Program-made: the position numbers and the translations under genes
Source of the DNA: Streptomyces pseudovenezuelae
GTDB taxonomy: Bacteria; Actinomycetota; Actinomycetes; Streptomycetales; Streptomycetaceae
Assembly (NCBI RefSeq): GCF_029892565.1
Contig: NZ_JARXVH010000007.1
Coordinates: forward strand, 496,001 to 560,000
Direction: 5' to 3'
Length of the DNA: 64,000 nt
Part shown: positions 53,090-62,276 of the stretch, piece by piece
How the letters are laid out: every line of letters begins with the position of its first letter
Position numbering within the stretch: the stretch's first letter is position 1
Notes under the pieces: generated by a model
What the model saw: only the letters and a program-made list of their open reading frames with translations
Database searches by the model: none
Told to the model about the DNA's origin: nothing

Positions 53090-54056
53090 CACCTCCGCCC
53101 CGCGCATTCCGACCATCGACCTGCGGCCCTGGCTGGCCGGGGACGAGCAGGTACGCAAGGGCATCGCCCGTACCGTCGACGAGGCCCTCCGGACCGCCGG
53201 ATTCCTCCTGGTCACCGGGCACGGCGTGGACCCGGCGCTGCGAGAGGGGATCCGGGCGGCCGCTCGGGCCTTCTTCGCCCTCCCCACCGACGTCAAAGAG
53301 CCGTACTCCGCGAAGGTCGGCGGGCGGGGCTGGCTCGGGCCCGGGGCCGAGGCCAACGGGTATTCGGAGGGGACCGAGACCCCGCCGGACCTGAAGGAGT
53401 CGCTGACCTTCGCCACGCACCGGCCCTTCGCGGACCCGGTGATCAACGCGGAGTGGTATGCGCCCAACGTGTGGCCGGCCGAGGCGCCGGAGCTGCGGAC
53501 GCTGTGCGAGGAGTACCTGGACCGGATGGGCGAGCTGGAGAAGCAGCTGTTGGTGCTGCTCGGCGACGCCCTCGGGCTCGAACCCGACTTCTTCTCCCGG
53601 CACATGGACCATCCGACGTACGGCTTCAACGTCAACTGGTATCCGGGCGTCGAGGTGGTCGGGGAGCCGGAGCCGGGGCAGTTCCGGATCGGGCCGCACA
53701 CCGACTTCGGGACGGTGACGATCCTCGACCGGCAGGCGGGCAAGGGCGGGCTGCAGGTCTTCACGGACGAGGGCGGGTGGGAGGACGCGCCGTTCGATCC
53801 CGAGGCCTTCACCATCAACATCGGTGATCTGATGGCCCGTTGGACCGGCGACCGGTGGCGCTCGGGCCGGCACCGGGTGCTGCCGCCGCCCGCGGACGCG
53901 CCGGCCGAGGAACTGATGTCCCTCGTCTACTTCGGGGAGTGCACCCCGGGCACCCTCGTGGAGTCCGTGCCCGCGCCGGTGGGGCGGGTGGCGTACGAGG
54001 CCGTGGACTCGCACGCCTACCTGCGGGCGAAGCTGGACTCGATCACCGTGGACTGA
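53082..54056 (+). CDS. 2-oxoglutarate/Fe(II) oxygenase, isopenicillin-N-synthase family
   Basis: 324 residues from GTG 53082, with GAGGA upstream; ATG 53070 is an alternative. Iron ligands are His206, Asp208 (PHTDFG) and His264, and Arg-x-Ser for 2-oxoglutarate is nearby. The N-terminal DIOX_N domain is present. Substrate unknown; coupling to a nucleobase deaminase suggests nucleobase oxidation. Confidence 0.88.
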   Translation: MSDTSAPRIPTIDLRPWLAGDEQVRKGIARTVDEALRTAGFLLVTGHGVDPALREGIRAAARAFFALPTDVKEPYSAKVGGRGWLGPGAEANGYSEGTETPPDLKESLTFATHRPFADPVINAEWYAPNVWPAEAPELRTLCEEYLDRMGELEKQLLVLLGDALGLEPDFFSRHMDHPTYGFNVNWYPGVEVVGEPEPGQFRIGPHTDFGTVTILDRQAGKGGLQVFTDEGGWEDAPFDPEAFTINIGDLMARWTGDRWRSGRHRVLPPPADAPAEELMSLVYFGECTPGTLVESVPAPVGRVAYEAVDSHAYLRAKLDSITVD

Positions 54057-54205
54057 TCCGCCGGTGCCGGTCGGCGGATCCGCGGGCGCCCGTCGACCGA
54101 CCCGGCGATACTTTTTGTAACCCAACGGTCACCACGCGCTCTAGTCCGAACCAACTCGCCCTCCTTACTCTTGAGTTGATAGACACCTCCGGGGGGAGCG
54201 GTGCG

Positions 54206-56329
54206 GTGGGCAGACGGTTGCACGGGCGCGGGGCACTCTTCGACGCCGAGCCGGCCGGTCTCGCTCCGCGGCTCGTGGGTCTGCGCCCGCACCAGCACCG
54301 CACCACCCCGTACGAGCACCCGCGCGAGCTGCCCTTCGTCCTGCTCACCGGCAGCCGCGGCCTCGGCAAGACCGCGGTCCTCGGCGAACTGCGGTCCGCG
54401 TACAAGGGACACACCCCGGTCGCGCTGATCGACTGCGCGCACTCCGCGTTCGCGGCGCCGTCGGGCGGGCGGCCCGCCGAGGCCTGGTCGCCGGTGTCGC
54501 AGGCGCTGCTGGTGATCGCCGAGCAGCTGGCCGAACCGGTGACCGGCGCCGGCCGGATCGTCTTCCCGCGGCTGATGTCAGGCCTGGTCGCGGTGGCCGC
54601 CGGGGGCTGGAACGACGCCGACTCGGAGCGGATCCGGCGCGAGGTGGAGCGGATCCTGCTGCTGAACGAGGGCGGGTCGTGGATCGCCGGGTTCGCCGGG
54701 CGGTGGGCGGGGCGGGTCGCCGCCAACGTCGTCGCCGCCGCGACCGGCACCGGGCCACTGGTCTCGGCGTCCATCGAGGCGACCCTGGAGTCGTTCTCCG
54801 ACAGCTTCGTTCACCGCCGCCACGCCAAGGCCGCCACCTGGTACCGCGACTACCCGAACGCCTCCGGCAACGCCCGGCGCGGACTCATGCTGCTCTCCGG
54901 CCACTTCAGGGCCGGCGGCACCTCCCGCGAGCACGCCGAGCGCCATCTGGTGCGCGCCCTGCTCGCCGACCTCACCGAGGCGTACGCCGGGATGCTGCCG
55001 CGCATGCAACGCCTTGGCCGGCCGCTGGTGCTGATCGACAACGCCCAGTCCGCGCCCGGCCCCGGCCTCACCGACGCCGTTCTGCGCGACCGCGCCGACG
55101 GCATCGCCGACCAGGTCGTCTTCATCGGCGCCCTGCGCGGCGACGGCCGCCCGGCCCTGCGCAACGCGGTGCGCCGAGCACTGCCCGAGGTGACCCGGCG
55201 CAGCGGCTGGACGCCCGATCCGGCGGCGCCCTCCTCGCGGGCGTTACTGGTGGCGCTGCCGCCACTCAGCCCCGACGACACCCTGCACATCGTCGGCGCG
55301 GCCTGCGCGGACCTCCCGGTGCCGCCCCAACTCCCGCACACCACCCGCCGGTTGACCGGCGGCAACCCCCTCGGCATCACCCTCCTCGCCGAGTCGGCGG
55401 CGCAGAACCTCCCCGAAGCCACCTCGCTCGGCGAGTTGCTCACCGCGGACGTCCGCCCGCACGAGGAGAGCGACGGCGCACCGACCTATCTGGAGCTCCT
55501 TGGCCGGCTCGTACCCGCCGACCGCCGCGAGGAGTTGACGGTCCTGGCGGCCGCCCACGACCACGACTCCGCGGTCGCGCTGGCCGAGGCCCTGCTCCCG
55601 GACGACTTCGGTCCCGCGGACATCCGCTCCCTCCAGACCCGCCTCGCGCGGGAGGGACTGCCCGAGATACCGGGCCAGTTCGTCGGCGACGCCTTCGTCC
55701 GCACCCTCCTGCTGCTCGCCCTGCACCACCGCGACGCGGACCACGGCCAGTGGCGTACGGCGCACGAGACGCTGATCGCGCACTACGCACCGCCCGAAGA
55801 CGGCGACGGGGACGGAGCCGGCGGCGACGACGATCCCGTCCGCGCCCGCTACCGGCTGCACCACGAACTCGCCCTGGGCGACGCCGAGTCGGCGGTCGCC
55901 TACCTCCGGGACACCTTCCCCTCCCTCCCCGCCGCCACCTGGCTGCGCTCCCTGCGCTTCATCGCCTCCGCGCCCTACTTCCACGCGCACGACGCCGACG
56001 GCCACGACTTCACCGGCCGGGACGACCGCCGGGCCGACGTGGCGCTCGGCCGCACGGACGCCGGGCACCCGCCGCCGGCCGGCGTGGACGGCGTACTGCA
56101 TCTGCGGGTACGGCGGTTGCTGCACGCCGTGTGGCGGCTGACCGACCCGCTCGCGCTGCCCGACCCGAAGGTGGCCGACCGGCTGCGGTTCGAGCTGGAG
56201 CAGCTGTCCAACCTGCGCCCGGCCGGCAACGCGCTGCTGTGGCGGGCCTCGCGGGACTGGGCGGAGGACGCGGCGGCGGGCCGGGCGCTACGGGTGCCGG
56301 ACGAGGCCGATGACGAGGGGGTGGCGTGA
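54206..56329 (+). CDS. Large P-loop ATPase (STAND/AAA-like) of unknown role
   Basis: GTG at 54206, 8 bp after GGGGGAG; 707 residues. P-loop GSRGLGKT (49-56) follows LPFVLLTG. LVLIDNAQ near 275 is a Walker B candidate, and a helical ATPase lid and a winged-helix-like region follow. The C-terminal part (about 500-700) is alpha-helical with acidic patches. No TPR or WD repeats are clear and it has no signal peptide. It overlaps the next gene by 1 bp, so the two are stoichiometrically coupled. Confidence 0.8.
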   Translation: MGRRLHGRGALFDAEPAGLAPRLVGLRPHQHRTTPYEHPRELPFVLLTGSRGLGKTAVLGELRSAYKGHTPVALIDCAHSAFAAPSGGRPAEAWSPVSQALLVIAEQLAEPVTGAGRIVFPRLMSGLVAVAAGGWNDADSERIRREVERILLLNEGGSWIAGFAGRWAGRVAANVVAAATGTGPLVSASIEATLESFSDSFVHRRHAKAATWYRDYPNASGNARRGLMLLSGHFRAGGTSREHAERHLVRALLADLTEAYAGMLPRMQRLGRPLVLIDNAQSAPGPGLTDAVLRDRADGIADQVVFIGALRGDGRPALRNAVRRALPEVTRRSGWTPDPAAPSSRALLVALPPLSPDDTLHIVGAACADLPVPPQLPHTTRRLTGGNPLGITLLAESAAQNLPEATSLGELLTADVRPHEESDGAPTYLELLGRLVPADRREELTVLAAAHDHDSAVALAEALLPDDFGPADIRSLQTRLAREGLPEIPGQFVGDAFVRTLLLLALHHRDADHGQWRTAHETLIAHYAPPEDGDGDGAGGDDDPVRARYRLHHELALGDAESAVAYLRDTFPSLPAATWLRSLRFIASAPYFHAHDADGHDFTGRDDRRADVALGRTDAGHPPPAGVDGVLHLRVRRLLHAVWRLTDPLALPDPKVADRLRFELEQLSNLRPAGNALLWRASRDWAEDAAAGRALRVPDEADDEGVA

Positions 56330-57876
56330 TGGCCGGCAGGGGCTTCGGTACGTGGCTGCGCGAGGGCGTGTGGGCGATCCCGTTGCGCCGCTATCTGGCC
56401 GTGCTGGTGAGCGCCGCCCTGGTGGTGGGCCTGGTCTTCGTCGTCCGGGTGCTCACGCATGACGACCGGGCCTGCGCGGCGGGTGTGGTCCACCCGGAGG
56501 GCAGCGACGACTGCGTGGGCGTCTCGACGACGGCGTACGACTTCGGGCGGCCCCAACTCCGGGACGCGGTACGGGCGATCGACCGGGAGAACGACTCGCT
56601 CAAGCCGGGCGCCTATGTCACCGTCGCCCTGATGCTGCCGTACACCGCGTCCACCCCCTCGACCCTGAGCGACATCCAACACGAGCTGCAGGGCGCCTAC
56701 TTGGCACAGTGGGAGGCCAATCACGCCGCCAACGGGCAGTCCCCGTCGATCCGGCTGGTGCTCGCCAACCCGGGGGCGACCAGCGATCACTGGAAGCAGC
56801 TCGTGGACCAGTTGGAGCCGATGACGAGGAGCGCCGACCGGCTGCGGGCGGTCGCCGGGGTCGGCATGAGCACCGACAACAACAAGAAGGCCGTGGCCGA
56901 ACTGACCCGGCGGGGCATCCCGGTGGTCGGATCGTCGATCACCGCGGACGACCTCGCGAACGGCCAGGGCGGCAGGGACCCCTTCCCCGGGCTGGCCCGC
57001 GTCTCCCCGACCAACACGGACGAGGCCCGCGCCCTCGCCTCCTTCGCCAAGGTCAGCGCCGGGCGGGCGCTGCTGGTGTACGACAAGCCGGGCGACCCCT
57101 ACACCCGCACGATCCAGGCGTCGTTCGCGAAGCTGATCAAGGGGTCGCCCTACGAACCACAACCGTTCACCCCGCCCGCCGACCGCACCCAGGAGGGCAC
57201 GACCGCCAACACCTTCCGGCAGATCACCCATCTCGTGTGCGACACATCGAAGGAGACGGACACGATCCTGTTCGCCGGACGCCACACCCAGCTGCGGCAG
57301 TTCATCAACGCGCTGGGCGGACGCGGCTGCCAGGACCGGAAGTTCACGCTGCTGACGGGTGACGAGGGCTCCTACCTGACCGGCGAGAAGGCCCTGGACC
57401 GCAGTGCCCTCAAGCACAACCTCTCGATCCGCTACACCTCCCTCGCCCACCCGGACGCCTGGGCGAAGGACACCGCGAAGACGGGCGGTTCGGCGCGGGA
57501 CGCGAAGGTGCTGAGCGACCTGCTGGCCAGGAGCGGGCGTGCGCCGGTCGGGCCGATCGGCCCGGTCGCCCTGGACGACGGCCAGTTGATCATCGGCTAT
57601 GACGCCATGACCCTGGTCGTGCACGGCATCCGCGAGGCGACGCCGGACGGCAGGACGGCGCCGCCGCTCGCGGACGTGGGCCTTCAGTGGCCGCAGGTCA
57701 AGGGCTCGCTGCGGGTGAGCGGGGCGAGCGGCTGGATCTGTCTGGACGTGCACGGCAACCCGTACGACAAGGCCGTGCCGATCGTGGAGCTCACGCCCGA
57801 GGGCGACTCACGGTTCGTCAAGATCGCCTGGCCGGAGGGCAGGCCCCCGGGCAAGGAGTGCCTGCCCCCGTCGTAG
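56329..57876 (+). CDS. Membrane-anchored type I periplasmic-binding protein
   Basis: 515 residues from ATG 56329. One N-terminal TM helix (YLAVLVSAALVVGLVFVVRVL, about 22-42) holds an extracellular LivJ-like bilobed domain (VALMLPYTAS, VAGVGMSTDNNKKAVAEL, IPVVGSSITADDL, VSPTNTDEARALASF). No lipobox is present and there is no transporter gene nearby. It could be a sensor whose signal reaches the ATPase encoded just upstream. Confidence 0.82.
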   Translation: MAGRGFGTWLREGVWAIPLRRYLAVLVSAALVVGLVFVVRVLTHDDRACAAGVVHPEGSDDCVGVSTTAYDFGRPQLRDAVRAIDRENDSLKPGAYVTVALMLPYTASTPSTLSDIQHELQGAYLAQWEANHAANGQSPSIRLVLANPGATSDHWKQLVDQLEPMTRSADRLRAVAGVGMSTDNNKKAVAELTRRGIPVVGSSITADDLANGQGGRDPFPGLARVSPTNTDEARALASFAKVSAGRALLVYDKPGDPYTRTIQASFAKLIKGSPYEPQPFTPPADRTQEGTTANTFRQITHLVCDTSKETDTILFAGRHTQLRQFINALGGRGCQDRKFTLLTGDEGSYLTGEKALDRSALKHNLSIRYTSLAHPDAWAKDTAKTGGSARDAKVLSDLLARSGRAPVGPIGPVALDDGQLIIGYDAMTLVVHGIREATPDGRTAPPLADVGLQWPQVKGSLRVSGASGWICLDVHGNPYDKAVPIVELTPEGDSRFVKIAWPEGRPPGKECLPPS

Positions 57877-57905
57877 GCACTCCCCGCCCGGTCCGCTCCT
57901 CGCGC

Positions 57906-59006
57906 TCAGACCCCCGCGTACGAGTGCTTGCCGGAGACGAAGATGTTGACGCCGTAGTAGTTGAACAGCCAGCAGCCGAACGCGATCAGGGCGAGGTAGG
58001 CGGCCTTGCGGCCCTTCCAGCCGGCCGTCGCGCGGGCGTGCAGGTAGCAGGCGTAGGCGACCCAGGTGATGAACGCCCAGGTCTCCTTCGGGTCCCAGCC
58101 CCAGTAGCGGCCCCACGCGGACTCGGCCCAGATGGCGCCCGCGATGATCGTGAACGTCCACAGCGGGAAGACGGCCGCGTTGACGCGGTAGGAGAACTTG
58201 TCCAGGGACGAGGACGCGGGCAGCCGCTCCATGACGGAGGTGGCGAAGGTGCCGGGCTTGCCGCCGTTCTCCAGCTTGGTCTCGTAGGAGTCCTTGAACA
58301 GGTAGAGGACCGTGCCGACGGCGCCCACGTAGAAGACCGCGCCGCACAGGATGGCGGTCGAGACGTGGATGTACAGCCAGTACGAGTGAAGGGCGGGAAC
58401 CAACTGGTCACTGGCGGTGTACAAGACAGTGACGGCGATGCCGAGATCGAGGAGGACCGTCGTGATCAGGAACAGGCCGAGCCAGCGGACGTTCTTCTTC
58501 AGCGCGAGCAGCGTGAGGTACACGGCCACGGCGACGGTGGAGAAGGTGATGTTGAACTCGTACATGTTGCCCCACGGCGCCCGCTCCACCGAGGCGGCGC
58601 GAGCGATCACCCCGGAGAGCTGGACGAGAAAGGCGAGCACGGTGAGCGAGACGGCGATACGCCCGTAGAGGTCGCCCTGCGCGTCACCGCCGTGTGCCCC
58701 GGGCCCGTCCGGCACGTCCCGCGCACCGGCCGCGGAGCGTACGACGACGGTGGGCCGCTCCAGCACGGCGGTACCGCCGGCCTGCTGCACGGTGACGGCC
58801 GGCCGCTTGGCGGCGGCCTTCGCCTCCGGCGTGAGCGCGGCGGCCGTGCGGCCGACCCGGCTGCGGCTGCCGAAGAGCCATTCGGCGATGTACGCGAAGA
58901 AGGCCAGGGTGTAGACGGCCATCGCGGAGTAGATCAGCGTGTTGCTGATGTTCGCGAGGTGTTCGTTGGTCGCGGTGGCCAACTCGGTTCCGGCGGCGAG
59001 AGTCAC
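57906..59006 (-). CDS. ccsB: Cytochrome c maturation protein CcsB
   Basis: 366 residues, GTG start overlapping resB by GTGA. About eight TM helices with the haem-handling WGWDPKETWAFITW motif near the C-terminal part. With ResB it forms the System II haem lyase outside the membrane. Last gene of the operon 62174 to 57906. Confidence 0.93.
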   Translation of the reverse strand: MTLAAGTELATATNEHLANISNTLIYSAMAVYTLAFFAYIAEWLFGSRSRVGRTAAALTPEAKAAAKRPAVTVQQAGGTAVLERPTVVVRSAAGARDVPDGPGAHGGDAQGDLYGRIAVSLTVLAFLVQLSGVIARAASVERAPWGNMYEFNITFSTVAVAVYLTLLALKKNVRWLGLFLITTVLLDLGIAVTVLYTASDQLVPALHSYWLYIHVSTAILCGAVFYVGAVGTVLYLFKDSYETKLENGGKPGTFATSVMERLPASSSLDKFSYRVNAAVFPLWTFTIIAGAIWAESAWGRYWGWDPKETWAFITWVAYACYLHARATAGWKGRKAAYLALIAFGCWLFNYYGVNIFVSGKHSYAGV

Positions 59007-60781
59007 GTCTCAGCCCCTTCGGCAGGTACGGCTTCGGGTTCGGGGGTGGTGGGGTCTTGGTCGGTGGAGCTGGTTCGAGTGGTGGAGCCGGTGCGATCGG
59101 TGGTGCCGGTTCGATCGGTGGCGTCGGACTCCGGCGCGCCCGGTGTCTGGTCGTACAGGATCCCGGCGAGGTCGCCGAGTTCCTCGGGCAGTTTGGCGGA
59201 CTCGCTGCGGCCGAGCCCGGCCATCTCGACGACGGTGACGCCGTCGGGTCCCTGGGTCGCGCGCACCCAGACCCGGCGGCGCTGGATGAACAGGGAGGCG
59301 GCGAGGCCGAAGATCGCGGTGAGGGCGGCGCCGAGCGCCCAGTCGGTGCCGGGCTGCTGGACGACCTGGAAGTTGGCCCACTGCTTGGTGCCGGTGTAGG
59401 TGATCGACCCGGCGCCGTTCGGGAGCTTCATGGTCTCGCCGGGCTCCAGGTTCTCCCTGAGCTGGGCGCCCTTGGCGTCCTTGAACTCCTTCACGTGCGA
59501 CTTGTCGAGCTGGTACACGCTCTGCGGGATGCCGGAGTCGATGCCGAGGTCGCCGTGGTACGGCGTCAGGTTCAGCACCGGGTTCTCCAGCGCCGGGAAG
59601 GTCGAGGCCGTCTCGTTGCCCTTGGTGTAGGTGGGCAGGAAGAAGGCCGAGACGCCCAGCTGTTCGGTGACGCCCTTGGCGTTCCGGTAGCCGTCGAGGA
59701 CCTTGACCACACCGGTGGAGGTGACGTTGGAGTCGAGCGGGAGCATGGCCACGGCGTCGTTGTAGACGACCTTGCCCTTGCCGTCGCGGACGGTGATGAC
59801 GGGCGCGTAGCCGTGGGCGGTGAGGTAGACCTTCGAGTCGCCGATGGTCAGCGGCTCGTTGACCTTGACGAGGGTCTTCTGGTCCTTGCCGTAGGCGCCC
59901 TTGGTGTAGGTGATGGCCGCCTGGTAGATGCGCGGGGTGCCCCGGTTGGGGCCGGTGGCCTCGTAGGTTCCGGTGAACTTGTTGAGGGTGAAGCTGAACG
60001 GCACCAGGTCGTCGGAGCTGAAGAGGTTGCCGGACTTGAAGTCGTCGTAGGAGATGAGGGTGTTGGAGAAGCCGTCGCCCTCGACGACGAGTTTGTTGCC
60101 CTCGGACTTGAAGAGCTGGCCCCAGGCGAAGGCGGTCAGCATCACGATCAGGGCGATGTGGAAGGCGAGGTTGCCGATCTCGCGCAGATAGCCCTTCTCG
60201 GCGGCGACGGCGTCACCGGCGAGGTGGGCGCGGAAGCGGCGCTTCTTCAGCAGCTTGAGCGCGGCCTCGCGGACCTGCTCGGGCTCGGTCTCGGTGCGCC
60301 AGGTGGTGTAGGCGGGCAGCCGGGTCAGCCGCTTGGGCGCGCCCGGCGGCCGGCCGCGCAGCTGGCCGACGAACTGCCAGGTGCGCGGAATGATGCAGCC
60401 GATGAGGGAGACGAACAGCAGGATGTAGATCGACGAGAACCACACCGAGCTGTAGACGTGGAAGAGCCCGAGCCTGTCGTAGATCGGCGCGACGAAGGTG
60501 TGCGTCTTGCGGAAGTCGGCGACCTTGGTCTCGTCGATGCCGCTCTGCGGGATCAGCGAGCCGGGGATCGCGCCGAGCGACACCAGCAGGAGCAGCAGCA
60601 GCGCGACCCGCATCGAGGTGAGCTGGCGCCAGAACCAGCGGGCCCAGCCGATGACGCCGAGGGAGGGCAGGTTGGGCAGCTCCTCCTTGGGCGCGGTGGA
60701 CAGCTGGGAGCCGGCGGCGCCGAGGTCCTCGTCGGGGCGCTCGGGGGTCGCGCCGGAGCGGGTCTTGGAAGGCGTGCTCAT
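59003..60781 (-). CDS. resB: Cytochrome c maturation protein ResB
   Basis: 592 residues. Four TM helices and a large extracytoplasmic loop; the opening MRVALLLLLLVSLGAIPGSLIPQ is typical. A long Asp/Thr/Ser-rich cytoplasmic tail (last 40 residues) is repetitive. Partner of CcsB. 3 bp after the ccdA stop. Confidence 0.93.
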   Translation of the reverse strand: MSTPSKTRSGATPERPDEDLGAAGSQLSTAPKEELPNLPSLGVIGWARWFWRQLTSMRVALLLLLLVSLGAIPGSLIPQSGIDETKVADFRKTHTFVAPIYDRLGLFHVYSSVWFSSIYILLFVSLIGCIIPRTWQFVGQLRGRPPGAPKRLTRLPAYTTWRTETEPEQVREAALKLLKKRRFRAHLAGDAVAAEKGYLREIGNLAFHIALIVMLTAFAWGQLFKSEGNKLVVEGDGFSNTLISYDDFKSGNLFSSDDLVPFSFTLNKFTGTYEATGPNRGTPRIYQAAITYTKGAYGKDQKTLVKVNEPLTIGDSKVYLTAHGYAPVITVRDGKGKVVYNDAVAMLPLDSNVTSTGVVKVLDGYRNAKGVTEQLGVSAFFLPTYTKGNETASTFPALENPVLNLTPYHGDLGIDSGIPQSVYQLDKSHVKEFKDAKGAQLRENLEPGETMKLPNGAGSITYTGTKQWANFQVVQQPGTDWALGAALTAIFGLAASLFIQRRRVWVRATQGPDGVTVVEMAGLGRSESAKLPEELGDLAGILYDQTPGAPESDATDRTGTTDRTGSTTRTSSTDQDPTTPEPEAVPAEGAET

Positions 60782-60784
60782 CGA

Positions 60785-61555
60785 TCAGATCCCCACAGTG
60801 AAGCCGGCGGACCAGGACTGCATGTCCTGCACGAGACGGTCCCAGGCGCCGGTGAGCAGCAGCAGACCGGTCACGATCATCATCGTGCCGCCGATCCGCA
60901 TCACCCAGACGTAGTGGCGCTTGACCCAGCCGAAGGCGCCGAGCGCCTTGCGGAAGGCGACCGCGGCGAGCACGAAGGGCAGGCCGAGGCCGAGACAGTA
61001 GGCGACGGTCAGTATGGCGCCGCGGCCGGCGCTCGACTGCTGCGAGGACAGCGCGAGCACGGAGGCGAGGGTCGGACCGATGCAGGGCGTCCAGCCGATG
61101 CCGAACAGCGCGCCGAGGAACGGAGCACCGGCCAGGCCCGCGACAGGCCGCCGGTGGAAGCGGAACTCGCGCTGGGTCATCCAGGGCATCAGGCCCATGA
61201 AGAAGACGCCCATGAGGATCATGAGCGAGCCCAACACCTTCGACAGGACGCCCTTGTTGTCCTGGAGGGTGTCGCCGAAGTAGCCGAACAGGGCGCCGCT
61301 GGAGACGAACACGGCGGTGAAGCCGAGGACGAAGAGGGAGGCGCCGGCGAGCATCCGGCCGCGCCGGGCCTCGGCCAGGTCGGTGCCGGTGACGCCGGTG
61401 ACGTAGGACAGATAGCCGGGGACCAGCGGCAGGACGCACGGGGAGAAGAAGGAGACGAGGCCGCCGAGCAGGGCGACGGGCAGGGCGACGAGGAGGGCGC
61501 CGTTGAGCACCGTGCCGTTGTATCCGGTCGCGGCGAGCGTGGTGACTGCGCTCAC
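60785..61555 (-). CDS. ccdA: Thiol-disulfide membrane transporter CcdA
   Basis: 256 residues from GTG 61555, six TM helices. FFSPCVLPLVPGYLSYVTG and GWTPCIGPTLASVL carry the two redox Cys. It passes electrons from the cytoplasm to the TlpA-type protein encoded 1 bp upstream. Confidence 0.93.
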   Translation of the reverse strand: MSAVTTLAATGYNGTVLNGALLVALPVALLGGLVSFFSPCVLPLVPGYLSYVTGVTGTDLAEARRGRMLAGASLFVLGFTAVFVSSGALFGYFGDTLQDNKGVLSKVLGSLMILMGVFFMGLMPWMTQREFRFHRRPVAGLAGAPFLGALFGIGWTPCIGPTLASVLALSSQQSSAGRGAILTVAYCLGLGLPFVLAAVAFRKALGAFGWVKRHYVWVMRIGGTMMIVTGLLLLTGAWDRLVQDMQSWSAGFTVGI

Positions 61556-61556
61556 G

Positions 61557-62174
61557 TCACTTCTCCGCGAGGACCGGGTCGATCATCTTGCGCAGCTTGT
61601 CCTCGCTGAGCGCGGCCAGCGAGCGGGCGGCGATCTTCCCTTCCCGGTCGAGGACGAGCGTGGAGGGGATGGCCTGCGGGTTGAGCGTGCCCTTCTTGAA
61701 GCGGAGCATCAGCTTGCCCGTCGGGTCGTACAGGCTGGGGAAGGTGACGCCCTGCTGCTTCTCGAAGGCGGCGGCGCTGGAGGTCTTGGTGTCCCGGGTG
61801 TTGATGCCGACGAACTGGACGCCCTTGGCCTGGAGGTCCTGGTAGACCTTCTCCAGATTGGGCGCCTCGGCGCGGCACGGCGCGCACCAGGAGCCCCACA
61901 CGTTCAGGACGACGATCTTGCCTTTGTAGGAGGCGACGTCGAGCTGCTCGCCGTCGACGGTCTTGCCGGACAGGTCGGGGGCCGCGGCTCTCTGGCCCTT
62001 CTCGGCGGTGGAGATGCCGTCCTTGCCCATCACGAAGTTGGTGTCACCGCCCCCGCCGGAGGTGCCGCCGGAACCGCACGCGGTCAGGGTCAGCGCGGCA
62101 GTTGCGGCCACCGCGCCGAGCAGGGTGGCACGGCTACGGTTCGAGCACTGGGGGGCGCGGCTGGCGGCACTCAT
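61557..62174 (-). CDS. TlpA/ResA-type thioredoxin-fold lipoprotein
   Basis: 205 residues. Lipobox LTAC at Cys33, then a thioredoxin fold with NVWGSWCAPCRAEAPNLEKV (CXXC) and AIPSTLVLDREG cis-Pro loop. It reduces apocytochrome c or CcsB Cys. First gene of the tlpA-ccdA-resB-ccsB operon. Confidence 0.93.
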   Translation of the reverse strand: MSAASRAPQCSNRSRATLLGAVAATAALTLTACGSGGTSGGGGDTNFVMGKDGISTAEKGQRAAAPDLSGKTVDGEQLDVASYKGKIVVLNVWGSWCAPCRAEAPNLEKVYQDLQAKGVQFVGINTRDTKTSSAAAFEKQQGVTFPSLYDPTGKLMLRFKKGTLNPQAIPSTLVLDREGKIAARSLAALSEDKLRKMIDPVLAEK

Positions 62175-62276
62175 GTGAAAAGTTTCGCATGCCCGTTCTG
62201 GGGATCTTGCCCACCCCCCTCACAGACACCTGGCGGGCGGAAACCCGCATTTCAGGCGGCCTGCCAGGGGCCTTTC

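Noticed and set aside
59057..61609. An 850-codon plus-strand frame across ResB and CcdA
   Set aside because: Glu/Gly-rich antisense of two TM-protein genes with clear motifs.
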